From: Rhizobium sp. Q54
Lineage (GTDB): Bacteria > Pseudomonadota > Alphaproteobacteria > Rhizobiales > Aestuariivirgaceae
DNA: 64,000 nucleotides
Assembly (NCBI GenBank): GCA_945889445.1
Contig: CAMDBX010000004.1
Location: forward strand, 49,286 to 113,285
Direction of reading: 5' to 3'
Shown: positions 27,386 to 36,101 of the stretch, piece by piece
How the letters are laid out: each line of letters opens with the position of its first letter
How positions within the stretch are numbered: the first letter of the stretch is position 1
The notes under the pieces: model-generated
What the model saw: only the letters and a program-made list of their open reading frames with translations
What the model was told of the DNA's origin: nothing
The model's database searches: none
Made by a program: the position numbers and the translations under genes

Positions 27386-27468
27386 GTTCATCATCGCCGG
27401 GCTTGTCCCGGCGATCTTCTTTGGCGCGTTGGAAAAGGATGCCCGGGTCGAGCCCGGGCATGATGAAC
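27386..27468. repeat. Family B palindromic repeat (CGGGCTTG-CCCG type), copy 1
   Basis: Two hairpins in tandem, ATCGCCGGG-CTTGT-CCCGGCGAT (27393-27415) and ATGCCCGGG-TCGAG-CCCGGGCAT (27439-27461), enclosed by the outer inverted pair GTTCATCAT / ATGATGAAC. It lies between the convergent kinase and response-regulator genes. Confidence 0.85.
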
Positions 27469-27509
27469 ATGTGGGGGCAGGGCTTGATGGGGGCCGGAGA
27501 GTGCGGTGC

Positions 27510-28160
27510 CTAGTGTTCCGCCGCCACGCCGTCGATTCTTGCGGCGGCGATCACCGCCTGGGTGCGGCTGGAGACGTTGAGCTTCTGCAGGATGGCCGAG
27601 ACGTGGGCCTTGATGGTGGCCTCCGAGACGTTCAGCTCATAGGCGATCTGCTTGTTGAGGAGGCCTTCCTTCAACATCATCAACACGCGGATTTGCTGGG
27701 CGGTGAGGGTGGCGACGCGCCTGGCGATTTCCTCGCCCTCCTTGTCGGCGGCAGAGGACTGGGCAGAGCCCTCGGGCACCCAGATGTCGCCCTTGAGAAT
27801 GGCGTTCACCGCGCCGACGATGGTGTCGATGCCTGCGGTCTTGGGGATGAATCCGGAGGCGTTGAGGTTCAAGGCCTTCTGCACGAGGCCATGGTCATCG
27901 GCCGCGGTGATGAGGGCGACGGGCACATTGGGGTATTGTGCGCGGAGGTAGATGAGGCCCGAGAGGCCCTGGACACCGGGCATGCGCAGGTCGAGCAGGA
28001 TCAGGTCGAAGTCGTCGTCCTTGTCGAGGAGCGCGGTGGCCTGGTCGAGCGAGCCCGCAAGCGACACCTCGGCATGGGCGATGCCGCCGGAAACCGCCTG
28101 CTTCAGCGCCTCGCGGAACAGCGGGTGGTCATCGACGATCAGGATGCGGGTTGCCGCCAT
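27510..28160 (-). CDS. LuxR/NarL-family response regulator (CrbR-like)
   Basis: 216-residue two-domain regulator. The receiver (about 4-120) has the acidic pair VDDH, phospho-acceptor Asp in LILLDLRMPG, and the conserved Lys in FIPKTAG. The C-terminal GerE helix-turn-helix shows LTAQQIRVLMMLKEGLLNKQIA and VSEATIKAHVSAILQKL. It faces the hybrid kinase at 23614 and is its likely partner, as in CrbS/CrbR or ErcS'/ErdR systems controlling acetyl-CoA synthetase or alcohol oxidation genes; this link is inferred. The ATG at 28158-28160 was chosen; a GTG two codons earlier has better Shine-Dalgarno spacing (GGAGA). Confidence 0.9.
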   Translation of the reverse strand: MAATRILIVDDHPLFREALKQAVSGGIAHAEVSLAGSLDQATALLDKDDDFDLILLDLRMPGVQGLSGLIYLRAQYPNVPVALITAADDHGLVQKALNLNASGFIPKTAGIDTIVGAVNAILKGDIWVPEGSAQSSAADKEGEEIARRVATLTAQQIRVLMMLKEGLLNKQIAYELNVSEATIKAHVSAILQKLNVSSRTQAVIAAARIDGVAAEH

Positions 28161-28229
28161 GGTCACCAGGTTCTCCCCTACCTCTGGTATCGATCATCAC
28201 CCAAGGTGGTGGGCTTGGCAAGCTTCCGG

Positions 28230-28868
28230 CTATTCGATGGTCTTGCGGGGGGCAGCTTCCAGCTTGCGCTTGGCGTCTGTGAAGGTGCGGCGCATCCACG
28301 GCACGTCCGGCGCCTGCCAGTTGGGCGACAGGCCCACCACCATGTCGAAGAAGGCGATGGCATTGGCCGGGTTCTCCGCCACGTTCTCGCGAAAGGAGTC
28401 CCAGAAATGGGGGTCATCGGTGATGCCCGATTCCGTGGGTTCTGGCCCGCCCATCTCGCTCAAGACGGCGGCGGCGACCGACAGGCAGAAGCTGGTGTAG
28501 GCATAGCCCTCCGGCCAGCGCTTCAGGCGGTGGTCGATGGTGGCGGGGAGCGTGGGCAGGCCCAGCTCGTCCGGCACGATCGCCGTGATCGGGCGGGAGG
28601 CCAGCAATTCCTTCAGCATCATGCCGGCGGCGAAGATGGTGAAATCCTTGCGGTCAAGGTCGGCCAGGTGCTTGGTCTGGTCGAAGTTCTGGCGCCAGCG
28701 CGAGAAGGCCTCGGCGAGTGCGGCGTGGTCCACTTCCGCCGCAAGGCCGGTGCCCTTGAACAGCAGCTCGATGTTCTTCTCGAAGCTCCACAGGATGGTG
28801 CGGAAGCGGCGCGCCTCATGGGCGAGGTCGCCGACTTTCTCAACTTCGGTCTTGAGGGGCGTGAGCAT
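28230..28868 (-). CDS. Hypothetical cytoplasmic protein
   Basis: 212-residue, mostly helical soluble protein without signal peptide or TM segments. It contains many aromatic residues (W, F) and a central ATIDHRLKRWPEGYAYTSFCL block. It ends 69 nt upstream of the LuxR-type regulator, on the same strand, so it may be transcribed with it. I do not recognise a family. Codon use looks like that of its neighbours, supporting a real gene. Confidence 0.7.
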   Translation of the reverse strand: MLTPLKTEVEKVGDLAHEARRFRTILWSFEKNIELLFKGTGLAAEVDHAALAEAFSRWRQNFDQTKHLADLDRKDFTIFAAGMMLKELLASRPITAIVPDELGLPTLPATIDHRLKRWPEGYAYTSFCLSVAAAVLSEMGGPEPTESGITDDPHFWDSFRENVAENPANAIAFFDMVVGLSPNWQAPDVPWMRRTFTDAKRKLEAAPRKTIE

Positions 28869-28945
28869 GGCGGCAGTCTAGCCCCAAGGGGCCAAGTCTT
28901 GCAAATCAGCAGCGAACAGGGCCACAAGGGCTATAACGTGTCGGG

Positions 28946-29024
28946 TCACCTTGCCCGGGCTTGACCCGGGCATCCTCTTTGCGGCCGCCAAAACGGATCG
29001 CCGGGTCAAGCCCGGCGAAGGTGA
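28946..29024. repeat. Family B palindromic repeat, copy 2
   Basis: Tandem hairpins TGCCCGGG-CTTGA-CCCGGGCA (28952-28972) and TCGCCGGG-TCAAG-CCCGGCGA (28998-29018), with outer arms TCACCTT / AAGGTGA. It lies between the divergent hypothetical gene and malic enzyme gene, i.e. in a promoter region. Confidence 0.85.
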
Positions 29025-29069
29025 GTGAGTGGTTGAGTGCGTCCGGCCGACCGAAGAGGGGAATTCCAG

Positions 29070-31358
29070 ATGTCGTCACCCATGTCGAGCGACCTGAAGT
29101 CGGGCGCGCTGTTCTATCACGCCGAGCCCAAGCCCGGGAAACTGGAGATCCGGGCGACGAAGCCCTTGGGCAACCAGCGCGACATGGCGCTGGCCTATTC
29201 GCCGGGTGTGGCCGCCGTTTCCGAGGCGATTGCCGCCGACCCGTCATTGGTTTCGAAATACACCAGCCGGGCCAACCTGGTGGGCGTCGTCACCAACGGC
29301 ACGGCGGTGCTGGGGCTGGGCAATATCGGGCCGCTGGCGGCAAAGCCCGTGATGGAGGGCAAGGCGGTGCTCTTCAAGAAATTCGCCGACATCGACGTGT
29401 TCGACATCGAGCTGGCGGCCACGAGTGTCGAGGCCATGGTCAGTTGCGTGGCGGCGCTGGAACCGACCTTCGGCGGCATCAACCTCGAGGACATCAAGGC
29501 GCCGGAGTGCTTCGAGATCGAGCAGCAGTTGCGCGAGCGCATGAACATTCCGGTGTTCCATGACGACCAGCACGGCACGGCGGTGATCGTGGGGGCGGCC
29601 GTCACCAATGCGCTGATGCTGGCAGGCAAGGATATTTCCAAGGTCAAGATTGTCGCCTCTGGCGCTGGTGCGGCAGCGCTGGCGTGTTTGAACCAGCTGG
29701 TGAGCCTTGGGGCGAAGGTCGAAAATATCTGGGTGACCGACCTCGAGGGCGTGGTGTTCAAGGGTCGTGAAAAGCTGATGGACCGCTGGAAGGCGGTGTT
29801 CGCGCAAGAGACAGAGGCGCGGGCGCTGGCCGAGGTGATATCCGGCGTCGACATTTTCCTCGGGCTTTCGGCGGGCGGCGTGCTGAAGCCGGAGCTGCTG
29901 AAGCAGATGGCGAAGGACCCGCTCATCCTCGCTCTCGCCAACCCCAATCCGGAGATCATGCCGGAGGAGGCGGTGGCGGTGCGCCCCGATGCGATGATCT
30001 GCACCGGGCGGTCAGACTATCCGAACCAGGTGAACAACGTCCTCTGTTTTCCCTATATCTTCCGAGGTGCGCTGGACGTGGGCGCCTCCACCATCAACGA
30101 GGCGATGAAGCAGGCGGCGGTGAATGCCATTGCAGGCCTTGCCCGCGAAACGCCGTCCGACGTGGTGGCGCGTGCCTATGGCGGCGAGACGCGACTGTTC
30201 GGCAAGGATTCGCTGATCCCCGCGCCCTTCGACCCGCGCTTGATTTTGCGCGTGGCGCCTGCGGTGGCGAAGGCGGCGATGGAGAGTGGCGTGGCCACCA
30301 GGCCCATCGCCGATTTCGATGCCTATGAGGAAGGGCTCGGCCGCTTCGTGTTCCGCTCCGGCTTCGTGATGCGGCAGATTTTCGCTGCAGCAAGACAGGC
30401 GCCGAAGCGCGTGATCTATGCCGATGGCGAGGACGAGCGCGTGATGCGCGCGGCGGAAGTGCTGATCGAGGAGGGAATCGCCAGGCCCATCCTGATCGGC
30501 CGCCCGGCGGTGATCGAGACCAGGCTCAAGCGCTATGGGCTTTCGATCAGACCCGGCACCGATTTCCAGATCGTCAACCCCGAGGACGACCCGCGCTACC
30601 GCGACTATGTGCAGACCTATGTGGAGGTGGCAGGCCGCCGCGGCATCACGCCGGATGCGGCGCGAACGCTGGTGCGCACGTCCACCACCGTCATCGCGGC
30701 GCTGGCGCTCAGGCGCGGCGAGGCGGATGCGATGATCTGCGGGCTGGAAGGGCGCTACCGCGCTAAGCTGCGCCACATCCGCGACATCGTGGGGCTGGCG
30801 CCGGGAGCGCGCGAATTCGCGGCGATGAGCCTGATGATCACCACGCGCGGCATCGTGTTCCTCACCGACACGCATGTGCAGGCAGAGCCTTCGGCGGAAG
30901 CCATGGCCGACAACGTGCTGATGTGCGCGGCCCACGTCGAGCGCTTCGGCATCACGCCCAAGGTGGCGCTGGTGGCACATTCCGACTTCGGCGATTTCGA
31001 CACGCCGGTGACGCTGCGGATGCGGGCCGCGCTTGCCATGATCCATGCGCGCGCTCCCAACCTCGAGATCGACGGCGAGATGCAGGCCGATACGGCGCTG
31101 ATCCCGGCGGTGCGGCAGCGCAAGCTGCCGTCCTCCACGCTGAAGGGCGAGGCCAACCTGCTGGTGATGCCGGGGCTGACCTCGGCCAACGTCGCCTACC
31201 AGATCATGAAGGTGTTCGGCGACGCGCTGCCCGTGGGCCCGATCCTGCTGGGCACGGCACTGCCAGCCCATATCCTGACAGGCTCCGTCACCTCGCGCGG
31301 TGTCGTGAACATGACGGCCATTGCCGTTGCCGAGGCAGCGACCAGGGCCAAGGCCTGA
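29070..31358 (+). CDS. maeB: NADP-dependent malic enzyme with phosphotransacetylase-like C-terminus
   Basis: 762-residue MaeB-type malic enzyme, converting malate to pyruvate and CO2 with NAD(P)H formation. The malic domain (about 20-155) has LAYSPGVA and the catalytic region [13 protein letters not shown]; the NAD-binding domain (about 165-400) has [15 protein letters not shown]. From about 430 a phosphotransacetylase-like domain follows, which regulates rather than catalyses in known members. The start is the ATG at 29070 with an AGAGGGG sequence upstream; an in-frame start 11 codons earlier is less likely. The MaeB form supplies NADPH and pyruvate from C4 acids in rhizobia and relatives. 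Confidence 0.95.
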   Translation: MSSPMSSDLKSGALFYHAEPKPGKLEIRATKPLGNQRDMALAYSPGVAAVSEAIAADPSLVSKYTSRANLVGVVTNGTAVLGLGNIGPLAAKPVMEGKAVLFKKFADIDVFDIELAATSVEAMVSCVAALEPTFGGINLEDIKAPECFEIEQQLRERMNIPVFHDDQHGTAVIVGAAVTNALMLAGKDISKVKIVASGAGAAALACLNQLVSLGAKVENIWVTDLEGVVFKGREKLMDRWKAVFAQETEARALAEVISGVDIFLGLSAGGVLKPELLKQMAKDPLILALANPNPEIMPEEAVAVRPDAMICTGRSDYPNQVNNVLCFPYIFRGALDVGASTINEAMKQAAVNAIAGLARETPSDVVARAYGGETRLFGKDSLIPAPFDPRLILRVAPAVAKAAMESGVATRPIADFDAYEEGLGRFVFRSGFVMRQIFAAARQAPKRVIYADGEDERVMRAAEVLIEEGIARPILIGRPAVIETRLKRYGLSIRPGTDFQIVNPEDDPRYRDYVQTYVEVAGRRGITPDAARTLVRTSTTVIAALALRRGEADAMICGLEGRYRAKLRHIRDIVGLAPGAREFAAMSLMITTRGIVFLTDTHVQAEPSAEAMADNVLMCAAHVERFGITPKVALVAHSDFGDFDTPVTLRMRAALAMIHARAPNLEIDGEMQADTALIPAVRQRKLPSSTLKGEANLLVMPGLTSANVAYQIMKVFGDALPVGPILLGTALPAHILTGSVTSRGVVNMTAIAVAEAATRAKA

Positions 31359-31370
31359 TGATCTAGGCCA

Positions 31371-33362
31371 ATGACAGCAAAGACTTACCTGATTGGCGTC
31401 GATACCGGGGGAACCTATACCGATGCTGCCGTGATCGAGGCGCAGGGGCACAGGGTGGTGGCCTCGGCGAAATCCATCACGACCAAGGGCGACCTCTCCA
31501 TCGGCGTCACCGGGGCGATCACCGCTGCCGTGGCGAAGCTGCCGCAGGGGCTGAAGCCGGAGGACATTTCGCTCGTCTCGGTCTCGACCACGCTCGCCAC
31601 CAATGCGGTGGTGGAGGGGCATGGCTCCGCCGTGGGCGTGATCCTCATCGGCTTCGACCAGGCGATGGCGGAGCGGACGGGGATCGCCAAGGCGTTTCCG
31701 GGCATGCCGATTGCCATGATCGCCGGCGGGCATGACCACAATGGCGAAGAGGTGAAGCCGCTGGACGTCGCGGCGCTGGCAACGGCTGTGGCGGCGATGC
31801 CGGTCGATGCCTTTGCCATTGCCTCGGCCTTCGCGGTGCGCAACCCGAAGCATGAAGCCCGCGCCCGCGAGATCGTGGCGCAGGCGACGGGGAAGCCTGC
31901 GACGCTGTCGACCGAGTTGACCTCCGCACTCGATGCGCCGCGGCGCGCACTCACCGCCGTGCTGAATGCGCGGCTGATCTCGCGCGTGTCGATGCTGATT
32001 TCTGCTGTGCGGCGTTCGATGAAGGAGCTTCGCATCGACTGCCCGCTGATGATCGTGAAGGGTGACGGCACGCTGGCGCTGGCCGAGCGCGTGGCGCTGC
32101 GGCCGATCGAGACGGTTCTCTCCGGCCCGGCCGCGAGCCTTGTGGGCGCCTCATGGCTGTGCGGGCGCAGCGACTTCATCATGTCCGACATGGGCGGCAC
32201 GACGACGGATTTGGGCGTTCTCGCCAATGGCCGGCCGCAGGTGGCGGAGCAGGGGGCCGAAGTGGGCGGCTGGCGGACGATGGTGAAGGCCATCGACGTG
32301 AAGACCATTGGGCTGGGCGGTGACAGCGAGATCGCCATCGGGCTCAACGGCGTGATCACCGTGGGGCCGCAGCGCGTGGCGCCGATTTCGCTGCTCGCCT
32401 CGCGCTACCCGGAAGTGGTGGCGATGCTGGAGGCGGACCTGGCCGACACCGAGGGCGGCTCGATGCATGGCAAGTTCGTGCTGAAGCCGTTTGGCGCCAA
32501 TGACGCGCTGACGGCGGAAGTGAATGCGAAGGAGGCGGAGCTGCTGGCCATGGTGGGCGAGCGGCCGGTGCAGATCCGCAAGATTGCGGTATCTTCCGCA
32601 GCACAGCGCGCGCTTGCCTCGCTGAAGCGCAAGGGGCTGGTGCAGACAGGCGGCTTCACGCCGTCTGATGCCGCCCACGTGCTGGGGCTGCAGGACAACT
32701 GGCCGGGGCCTGCCGCCGAACTGGCCGCCAAGCTGATGGTGCGCTTCCGCGACATGCGGCTGGGCGATGCCGAGCGCGTGCAGGGCTTCTGCCGCGAGGT
32801 GTGGTCCGAAACCGTGCGGCGCACGGCGAAGGTGATCCTCGACACGGCCTTCGGCAAGACCTTCGGCGACCATGAGCTGGTCGATGCGGTGAGTTCGGGG
32901 CGTGGGCAGCTGGGGCTGGCGAAGGTGTCGCTGTCGCCTGCCGTTCCGGTGGTCGCCGTGGGCGGGCCGGTGCGGGTTTACTATGAGGAAGTGGGCAAGC
33001 GGCTTGGCTGCGAGATGATCTTCCCGCCGTTCTTCGATGTCGCCAATGCCGTGGGCGCGGCGACGGGCGTTGTTGCGCAGGTTGTTACCGTGTCGGTTGA
33101 AGGTGACGGCAGCGGGCTGTTCCGCGTGCTGGGACCCAAGGGTGCGAGCGTGTTCACGTCAGGCCCGCAGGCACTGGTGGCGGCGGATGAACAGGCCCGC
33201 GCGCTGGCACTCGAGGGCGTGCGCCAGCTTGGCGCCACCGATGCGCAGGTGCAGGTGTCGGTCACCAAGAGCCACCTGCCGGATGCGGTGGACGACAACG
33301 GCCTGCTCGAGGCCAAGATCAGGGCCGAGGCCATCGGCCGGCCGGAGACGGGAAGCCACTGA
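31371..33362 (+). CDS. HyuA-like hydantoinase/oxoprolinase family protein
   Basis: 663-residue member of the ATP-dependent hydantoinase/5-oxoprolinase/acetone-carboxylase beta family. The N-terminal actin-like ATPase begins GVDTGGTYTDAAVIE; STTLATNAVVEG and SDMGGTTTDLGVL are the second and third nucleotide-binding strands. The family cleaves cyclic amides or carboxylates with ATP, usually together with a HyuB subunit. No hyuB is adjacent, so the partner is elsewhere or the protein acts alone. It starts 12 nt after maeB and is probably co-transcribed. The substrate is unknown. Confidence 0.85.
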   Translation: MTAKTYLIGVDTGGTYTDAAVIEAQGHRVVASAKSITTKGDLSIGVTGAITAAVAKLPQGLKPEDISLVSVSTTLATNAVVEGHGSAVGVILIGFDQAMAERTGIAKAFPGMPIAMIAGGHDHNGEEVKPLDVAALATAVAAMPVDAFAIASAFAVRNPKHEARAREIVAQATGKPATLSTELTSALDAPRRALTAVLNARLISRVSMLISAVRRSMKELRIDCPLMIVKGDGTLALAERVALRPIETVLSGPAASLVGASWLCGRSDFIMSDMGGTTTDLGVLANGRPQVAEQGAEVGGWRTMVKAIDVKTIGLGGDSEIAIGLNGVITVGPQRVAPISLLASRYPEVVAMLEADLADTEGGSMHGKFVLKPFGANDALTAEVNAKEAELLAMVGERPVQIRKIAVSSAAQRALASLKRKGLVQTGGFTPSDAAHVLGLQDNWPGPAAELAAKLMVRFRDMRLGDAERVQGFCREVWSETVRRTAKVILDTAFGKTFGDHELVDAVSSGRGQLGLAKVSLSPAVPVVAVGGPVRVYYEEVGKRLGCEMIFPPFFDVANAVGAATGVVAQVVTVSVEGDGSGLFRVLGPKGASVFTSGPQALVAADEQARALALEGVRQLGATDAQVQVSVTKSHLPDAVDDNGLLEAKIRAEAIGRPETGSH

Positions 33363-33424
33363 ACGGGACGTGACGCGAGGCCGTCGCTGATGGTGGCGTG
33401 AGGCATGAACTGGTCCCTCCGATC

Positions 33425-33507
33425 GTCATCCCGGCGAAAGCCGGGACCCAGCTTTCCGTCGGAGCATGTTGAACCAAAGCTGGGCCCCGGCTTTCGCCGG
33501 GGTGACG
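33425..33507. repeat. Family C palindromic repeat (CCCGGCGAAAGCCGGG type)
   Basis: Contains CCCGGC-GAAA-GCCGGG (33430-33445) and CCCCGGC-TTTC-GCCGGGG (33485-33502), plus a nested pair CCCAGCTTT / AAAGCTGGG (33447-33455 / 33476-33484) and outer GTCATC / GGTGAC ends. It lies between the HyuA-like gene and the Lgt-like gene. The arms resemble a very common alphaproteobacterial intergenic repeat but differ from family B. Confidence 0.85.
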
Positions 33508-33565
33508 GCAATTTGGAGGGGTGTGTGCGATTGCATGCAGCTTGGCACTCACTTAACCTCGATCC

Positions 33566-34255
33566 GTGCTGATCCATACCCTCTTTGATCTTCTAGCTGC
33601 CTGTGCCGCTCTGGGCATGACGCTGTTCGTCTACAACTGGCGGCTAAAGGCGGCGGGGCAGAAGATTGACTCGGCGGGGCCTCTCTATGGCGTGGCGCTG
33701 CTGGCGGGCGCGGCGATCGTCGGCTTCGGGGCAGGGACCCTCAATCTTTATCTCTCCGGCGCGCCCGGCATCGGGCGCAGCATCGTGGGGGCGCTGGCGG
33801 GAGCCATTGCGGCGGTGGAAATCTTCAAGCGCGCACGCGGCATCAGCGGATCGACTGGTTTGATCTTCGTACCCGCCTTCGCGACCAGCGTGGTGGTGGG
33901 GCGGTGGGGCTGCTTCCTTGCGGGGTTGAGCGACGAGACCCATGGCACGCCGACCGCGCTGCCCTGGGGCCATGACTTTGGCGATGGCGTGTTGCGCCAT
34001 CCGGTGCAGCTCTATGAATCCTTCACCATGCTGGCCTTCCTGGTGGTGGCGCTGGTGCTGATCGGGCGGCGCAATGCCGTCTTCATGCGCAACGGCTTCT
34101 ACATCCTCGTGCTGGTCTATGCCGGCCAGCGCTTTCTGTGGGAGTTCCTGAAGCCCTATGGCGCGGTTGCAGGCCCCTTCAATCTGTTCCATTTGATTTG
34201 CGCCGGACTCGTGATTTACTCGATTGCCATGATGGCGAGGGGGAGAGCGTCATGA
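33566..34255 (+). CDS. Degenerate Lgt-like (prolipoprotein diacylglyceryl transferase family) membrane protein
   Basis: 229-residue polytopic membrane protein with about 6-7 TM segments, shorter than true Lgt (about 280). The Lgt family is recognised by VGRWGCFLAG (111-120, cf. GRxGNFxNG) and HPVQLYES (145-152, cf. HPSQLYE), which are spaced as in Lgt. Residues considered important in E. coli Lgt differ: the segment equivalent to the His-Gly-Gly near H103 reads GIGRS (68-72), and the Asn of the GRxGN motif is Cys116. It may therefore use another lipid or acceptor, or be non-catalytic. It is the first gene of a four-gene operon with a radical SAM protein; its TGA overlaps the next ATG. Confidence 0.75.
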   Translation: MLIHTLFDLLAACAALGMTLFVYNWRLKAAGQKIDSAGPLYGVALLAGAAIVGFGAGTLNLYLSGAPGIGRSIVGALAGAIAAVEIFKRARGISGSTGLIFVPAFATSVVVGRWGCFLAGLSDETHGTPTALPWGHDFGDGVLRHPVQLYESFTMLAFLVVALVLIGRRNAVFMRNGFYILVLVYAGQRFLWEFLKPYGAVAGPFNLFHLICAGLVIYSIAMMARGRAS

Positions 34256-34692
34256 ACCGGGCGGATTTCTGGTGCCGTGTGCTCGGCTGGCTGCAGATTG
34301 GCGGCGCGCTTGCTGTGGGTGCCGCGATCTATGTGCTGTGGGCCTTCATCTTCGGCTGGATCGTGATGGAGGATCCCGGCTTTTTCGCCGTGTTCAAGTG
34401 GATCATCATCATCATCTTCGCCTTTCCGCCCTTGCTTTCGGGGCTGCTCACCGTGGTCTTCGCCGACCGCGTCGAGCAGGCGCAGGCGGGAATGCGCGAC
34501 GAGCAGCACGTGTTCCTGCGCGTGGTGACGGCCCTTGCCGGGCTGTGGTCGGCGGGGGTTGTGGGCTTCGTGGGATTGAGCGTGCCGCCCATCGGGTTCT
34601 TCTCGGTGCTGGGCGTGGTCACGGCGCTGGTTGCCGTTATGGGCGCGGACTGGACGGCGGATCTGTTCGCGGCGCGGAAGGGCGCAGCATGA
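34252..34692 (+). CDS. Four-TM membrane protein of unknown function
   Basis: 146-residue protein with four predicted TM segments (about 12-37, 44-70, 88-110, 113-131); the second ends a very hydrophobic KWIIIIIFAFPPLLSGLL stretch. No recognised domain. Its ATG overlaps the Lgt-like gene stop and its own stop overlaps the radical SAM gene start, both as ATGA, which strongly suggests co-translation with them. Its likely role is in the same membrane process; the function itself is unknown. Confidence 0.75.
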   Translation: MNRADFWCRVLGWLQIGGALAVGAAIYVLWAFIFGWIVMEDPGFFAVFKWIIIIIFAFPPLLSGLLTVVFADRVEQAQAGMRDEQHVFLRVVTALAGLWSAGVVGFVGLSVPPIGFFSVLGVVTALVAVMGADWTADLFAARKGAA

Positions 34693-36101
34693 ACGCGCCC
34701 ATCCGCAAGGTGGCGCCTTACGTGTTCTACGGCCAGACCACCTCGATGTGCGATGACTGCATGGCGCTGGTGCCGGCCAAGATCATCATCGAGGACAATC
34801 ACGTCTATTACCTGAAGCGCTGCAAGGACCACGGCGTGCAGAAGGCGCTGGTCTCCACCGATGCACATTACTACAAGCTGTGCCACGACTACCTGAAGCC
34901 GGGTGACCGGCCGCTCAATCCGCAGACGCGCACCGAGCTCGGCTGCCCCTATGACTGCGGGCTGTGCCCGGACCACGAGCAGCATTCCTGCCTCGCCTTG
35001 ATCGAGGTGAACGAGGCCTGCAACCTGACGTGCCCGGTGTGCTTTGCGGATTCATCGACCGCGAAGACGGCGCACCGGCCGCTTGCCGAGATCGAACGGA
35101 TGATGGATGCGCTGGTGGCCTCCGAGGGCGAGCCGGACCTGTTGCAGATTTCCGGCGGCGAACCCACCATCCACCCGCAGATCATCGAGATCATCCAGGC
35201 AGCCAAGCGCCGGCCGATCCGCCACATCATGCTGAACAGCAACGGCATCCGCATCGCGCAGGAGCCGGCTTTCGTGGCGGCGCTGGCGCAGTTCAAGCCG
35301 GGCTTCGAGGTGTACCTGCAGTTCGACTCGCTGCGTGCCGGCGTTCTCAAGAACTTGCGTGGCGCGGATTTGACGCGCATTCGCGCCCAAGCGCTTGAGG
35401 CACTTGAAGCCGCGAACATCTCCACCACGCTGGTGGTTGTGGTGAAGGCCGGGCAGAACGACGACGAGCTGGGCGAGATCATCGACTTCGCGCTGAAGTG
35501 GAAATGCGTGCGCGGCATCACCTTCCAGCCGGTGCAGGATGCAGGCCGCAACGAGGGCTTCGACCCGGCGAAGGACCGCATCGTGCTCTCCGACATTCGC
35601 AACCGGATCATCGCGGCGAAGACGGCTTTCACGGCGGGTGACATCATCCCGCTGCCGTGCAACCCGGAGTCGATCGCCATCGGCTATGCGCTGCGCCGGG
35701 GCGACAAGATTGCGCCGATCACCTCGTTCTTCCCGCGCGACATGCTGGTGGAGGCGCTGCCCAATGCCATCACCTTCGAGAAATACCCCGACCTTCACGC
35801 CCAGGTGCTGAACTTCTTCTCGCTGTCCACCGCCGAGTGCAACAATCCCGAAAAGCTGAACGCGCTGCTGTGCTGCCTGCCGGAGGTGCCGGTGCCGGAG
35901 GGCTTCGGCTATGAGAACATCTTCCGCATCGCCATCGTCGAGTTCATGGACCACCATAATTTCTGCGTGGGCCGGGTGAAGCGCAGCTGCATCCATTTCG
36001 TGACGCCCGCCGGGCAGATCATTCCATTCGAGACCTACAACATGTTCTATCGCGACGATGCCGCAAGGGCGCGTATGGCGCGGAGCAGGGGGACCACATG
36101 A
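34689..36101 (+). CDS. Cysteine-rich radical SAM protein, Tes/MJ0619-like
   Basis: 470-residue radical SAM enzyme. The SAM [4Fe-4S] motif is C111-x3-C115-x2-C118 (CNLTCPVC), followed by the SAM-binding SGGEPT at about 155-160. The N-terminus carries further cysteines: C21-x2-C24, C45, C65, C86, C90, C93 and C101, as for an auxiliary cluster or a rubredoxin-like site. The C-terminal block FMDHHNFCVGRVKRSCIHFVTP...IIPFETYN resembles, from memory, archaeal tetraether synthase (Tes, MJ0619 family), which couples lipid tails; a Cys expected before TYN is Glu here. Coupled by ATGA overlaps to membrane genes on both sides. Lipid modification is inferred, not shown. Confidence 0.75.
   Translation: MNAPIRKVAPYVFYGQTTSMCDDCMALVPAKIIIEDNHVYYLKRCKDHGVQKALVSTDAHYYKLCHDYLKPGDRPLNPQTRTELGCPYDCGLCPDHEQHSCLALIEVNEACNLTCPVCFADSSTAKTAHRPLAEIERMMDALVASEGEPDLLQISGGEPTIHPQIIEIIQAAKRRPIRHIMLNSNGIRIAQEPAFVAALAQFKPGFEVYLQFDSLRAGVLKNLRGADLTRIRAQALEALEAANISTTLVVVVKAGQNDDELGEIIDFALKWKCVRGITFQPVQDAGRNEGFDPAKDRIVLSDIRNRIIAAKTAFTAGDIIPLPCNPESIAIGYALRRGDKIAPITSFFPRDMLVEALPNAITFEKYPDLHAQVLNFFSLSTAECNNPEKLNALLCCLPEVPVPEGFGYENIFRIAIVEFMDHHNFCVGRVKRSCIHFVTPAGQIIPFETYNMFYRDDAARARMARSRGTT

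Noticed and set aside
27315..27470. Plus-strand hydrophobic ORF after the promoter-like sequence, continuing antisense through the regulator gene
   Set aside because: The hydrophobic run and the following segment are translations of palindromic repeat B and the reverse strand of the regulator; no Shine-Dalgarno sequence and no domain. Treated as repeat artefact.
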